6,961 bases of DNA from an uncultured delta proteobacterium (GTDB lineage: Bacteria; Myxococcota_A; Polyangia; Polyangiales; Polyangiaceae), in assembly GCA_903893335.1 (NCBI GenBank), contig CAITLX010000774.1, forward strand, positions 1 to 6,961, given 5' to 3'. How positions within the stretch are numbered: the stretch's first letter is position 1; each line of letters begins with the position of its first letter. A program made the translations under genes and the position numbers. Under the pieces are notes generated by a model. That model was not told the origin of the DNA, ran no database searches, and saw nothing but the letters and a program-made list of their open reading frames with translations. This document shows, one piece after another, positions 4,863-6,961 of the stretch.

Positions 4863-6961
4863 TCAGGGAAGCGCCACCCGCGTCGAGGCCAGGAAGGCGT
4901 CGTCGACGCGGCGCAGCAGGGCCGCGAACGCGACGTAGGCGTCGGGGGGCACCGTGCCGGTCGGCAGCGAGAGCGTGAAGGTCTCGTCGAGCGCGCCGTC
5001 GGCCACCGCGCCCGTGCGCGCGGCGTCGAGCCGTGCGTCGTGGGCGTCGAGCGGGTCGGCGGCGCGGGCGACGCGCGCTCCGGCGGGGAGCACCACGCGC
5101 CGGTGCACCTGGTAGCGGGCGCCGCGCGCGATGGCGAGCGCGCTGGTGCGGTCGGCGCGGGAGGCGAAGATCGTCGCGAGCGTCGAGACGCCGCCGTGGG
5201 GGAAGACGAAGTGCAGCGGCTCGATGCCCGGCAGCCGCAGACCGCCCGCCTCGCGCTCGGCGAAGCCCGCGACGTCGACCTCGGCGTGCAGCGAGACCTC
5301 CCACGAGCCCTCGGCCGACGCGAGCGACACCGAGCGCACGCTCGCCCAGGGGAGCCACGCGAGCACCGCGCCGCGCAGGAGCGCCTCGCGATCGGCGCCG
5401 ACGACCCGCTCGAACGCGTCGGCGAGCCCCTGCGCGGCCCGGCCACGCAGCACGAGATCGAGCGTTCCGCGCGCGTCCCCCTTCGCGTCGAGCGTGAGGG
5501 CACGTCGACGTCGTCGCGCGCGTCCGCGGCGCTCGCGCCGCCGACGGTGACGATCTCGCCGCGGGTGGTCATCGCGGGGCGGCCGACGATCTCGGGGCTC
5601 ACGCGCCCCGCGGGCAACGGCGGCCCCTCGACGTCGAGGTCGAGCCACACGTCGCCACCCGGCGTGTGCGCGACGACGAGCGGCGCGTCGAACCGGCCGA
5701 AGTGGGGCACGAACCTCGGGTCGGCCGACCAGGGGTCGCGCTCGGCGACGACGAGCTCGGCCGGGATGCCGAGCTCGCGCAGCGCGCGCCACGCGAGCCA
5801 GGCGCGGCTGCCCTGCCCCAGCTCGAGCGCGGCGCGCGCGCCGTTGGCGCCGCCGAGCGACGCGACGGCGCCCATGGCGTCCGAGAGCGGGAGCCCGACG
5901 ACGACGCGCACCGCTCGCCCCACGGCCGCGACGACGGCGTCGATGCGCTCGCGCTCTTCGCCGGGCTTGGCCCGCGCACCGAGCGTCTCGCGCACCCAGC
6001 GAGCGACGCGCGGATCGTGCTCGTCGAGCGCGGCGATCGCCTGGCCGACCGCGGCTCCGACCTCGCGCCAGCCGAGCGTCCCGAAGCTGACGGCGACGTC
6101 GCGGTCCATGCGCGGCACGCCCCCCTCGACGGGGCGCGCTGCGGCGTCGCGCAGGTGCCAGGTGGTCACGACGGCGTCGCCGTCGGCTCGCTCGACCGGG
6201 GCGCCGAGCCGCGCGTGGGCCGAGATCGACAGCGCGAGCGACGCCGGGCGCCGCAGCTCGATCGTCGCGTCGGCGATGCTCGTGCGCTCGGGCATCAGGT
6301 CGAGCGTGTCGACGACGAGCTGGCCCGCGACGTCGGGCAGCGCGAAGCCCTCGACCACCTGCTCGACGTAGTCCCCCTTCTCGAGCTGCGCGAGGTCGGC
6401 GTGCGCCTGCTGCGCGTAGCCCGGCCGGTCGGGCTCGACCGTGCGCCCGTCGCGCTTGTGCACGCGGCGCCGGAGGATGCGCGCCGCGTCGCGCCCCTGC
6501 ACGATCGCGCCCATGGGTCGCACGCCGTCCTCGACGTCGGTCGTGCCCGACACCCGGCGCACGTCGTGCACCCACCAGTGCAACAGCCCGGCGCGGTCGA
6601 GGTCGTAGTGCTCGGAGTGCGTGAGCACGACCGTCGCGGCGCCGTGCGCGCCGGGGTGCGCGCGGTCGGCGTCGACCAGCCGGCGACCGAGCACCTCGAG
6701 GTCGCGCGCGGGGTCGGCCCCGAGCGCGTGGGCGAGCGGCGCGATCGCGCCGGGCGCGTCGTGCGCGCTCGCGGCCAGCGCGGCGACCCGGCGACGAAGC
6801 TCGTCGGGCGCCGAGACGAGCAGCCCGAGGGTCGAGAGCGTGCGCTCGCCCGGCGCCATGGCCTCGAGCACGCGCAGGGCTCCGGCCACGTCCCCCTTCG
6901 CCACGCGCTGGCCCAGCTCGCGACCGAGCAGCATCGTGGGCGATGCGTGCAGCTCGCGCAG
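4863..6961 (-). CDS. DUF3857/transglutaminase-like protein, partial at right edge and frameshifted
   Basis: The gene enters from the right edge and ends at TGA 4865-4863. Its protein-like sequence runs in one frame from 6961 to about 5498 and continues in the -1 frame to 4863; one extra base at 5498-5500 would join them into about 699 visible residues. Residue numbers here count from the Met at 6934, which is probably internal since nine in-frame codons precede it. Residues 1-95 are helical and repeat-like. Residues 99-198 look like DUF3857 (SEHYDLDRAGLLHWW, RRRVHKRDGRTVEP, LEKGDYVEQ). Residues 300-450 resemble a transglutaminase-like fold (RALRELGIPAELVV, GDVWLDLD), but the visible protein contains no cysteine, so it cannot be a Cys-dependent enzyme. 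The part after the frameshift is beta-rich with no domain I can name. Function is unknown; relatives are usually long envelope-associated proteins. Either the gene is inactive or the base is a sequencing error. Confidence 0.8.
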   Translation of the reverse strand, partial: ARAARIAHDAARSRAGPARGEGGRGRSPARARGHGAGRAHALDPRAARLGARRASSPGRRAGRERARRARRDRAARPRARGRPRARPRGARSPAGRRRPRAPRRARRRDGRAHALRALRPRPRRAVALVGARRAPGVGHDRRRGRRATHGRDRAGARRGAHPPAPRAQARRAHGRARPAGLRAAGARRPRAAREGGLRRAGGRGLRAARRRGPARRRHARPDARAHEHRRRDDRAAAPGVARAVDLGPRAARRPGRASRRRRRRDHLAPARRRSAPRRGGRAAHGPRRRRQLRDARLARGRSRGRPGDRRARRARSARRSLGARDARCAGQARRRARAHRRRRRGRGASGARRRRAPALGRHGRRRVARRRQRRARRARAGAGQPRLARVARAARARHPGRARRRRARPLVGRPEVRAPLRPVRRAARRRAHAGWRRVARPRRRGAAVARGAREPRDRRPPRDDHPRRDRHRRRRERRGRARRRRRALTLDAKGDARGTLDLVLRGRAAQGLADAFERVVGADREALLRGAVLAWLPWASVRSVSLASAEGSWEVSLHAEVDVAGFAEREAGGLRLPGIEPLHFVFPHGGVSTLATIFASRADRTSALAIARGARYQVHRRVVLPAGARVARAADPLDAHDARLDAARTGAVADGALDETFTLSLPTGTVPPDAYVAFAALLRRVDDAFLASTRVALP
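5498..5500 (-). other. Frameshift site in the DUF3857 gene (CCC run on the coding strand)
   Basis: Upstream coding reads Asp-Val-Asp-Val-Pro, with Pro encoded by CCC at 5500-5498. Downstream, sensible coding resumes in the -1 frame as Leu-Thr-Leu-Asp-Ala-Lys-Gly-Asp. A fourth C would give Val-Pro-Leu-Thr-Leu-Asp without a break. Loss of one base from a C run is the simplest explanation. No slippery heptamer of the X-XXY-YYZ type is present. Confidence 0.75.

Noticed and set aside
5490..5510. Programmed -1 ribosomal frameshift in the DUF3857 gene
   Set aside because: There is no X-XXY-YYZ slippery heptamer, and the frames are long on both sides as after a simple indel. A deletion or sequencing error is the better explanation.

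Overview
The window is extremely GC-rich, with nearly every third codon position G or C and antisense frames open over kilobases. It carries a Cys-rich lipoprotein with a Thr-Gly-Gly linker and a very long DUF3857/transglutaminase-like protein. This combination suggests a member of the Myxococcota (Polyangiales or Sandaracinaceae type), inferred from composition and protein style; no taxonomic marker gene is present.

Layout, left to right. (1) 1-533, +: the 3' end of an unrecognised protein with a Pro/Ala-rich linker; its last codons and stop are duplicated just downstream (516-575). (2) 581-1741, -: a CaiB/BaiF-family protein with the active-site residues of alpha-methylacyl-CoA racemase. 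(3) 1833-2162, -: a small SCP-2 sterol/lipid carrier protein with its own sigma-70-like promoter and a 16-bp inverted repeat that looks like an operator. An intrinsic terminator separates it from the racemase. (4) 2163-2438: divergent intergenic region with a promoter facing each way; the 126 bp between the two -35 boxes shows nothing recognisable. (5) 2439-3074, +: a secreted Cys-rich lipoprotein ending in two hairpins, the second a strong terminator. (6) 3152-3320: intergenic DNA with a 44-bp repeat and a perfect 13-bp-stem palindrome; 3152-3193 shows nothing. (7) 3321-4832, -: biotin carboxylase (AccC type). (8) 4863-6961, -: a DUF3857/transglutaminase-like gene, cut by the right edge and broken by an apparent one-base deletion near 5498-5500.

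How they may work together: SCP-2, the racemase-like enzyme and biotin carboxylase all fit acyl-CoA and lipid metabolism. Racemase plus SCP-2 recalls oxidation of methyl-branched or sterol side chains, which yields propionyl-CoA, a possible carboxylase substrate. The grouping is an inference. AccC and the DUF3857 gene lie 30 nt apart on one strand and are probably cotranscribed, but no functional link between them is evident.

I see no defence system, CRISPR array, insertion sequence, tRNA or rRNA. The most notable points are the frameshift, the cysteine-free transglutaminase fold, the SCP-2 operator candidate, the near-identical 19-nt hairpin behind two unrelated genes, and the repeat cluster behind accC.
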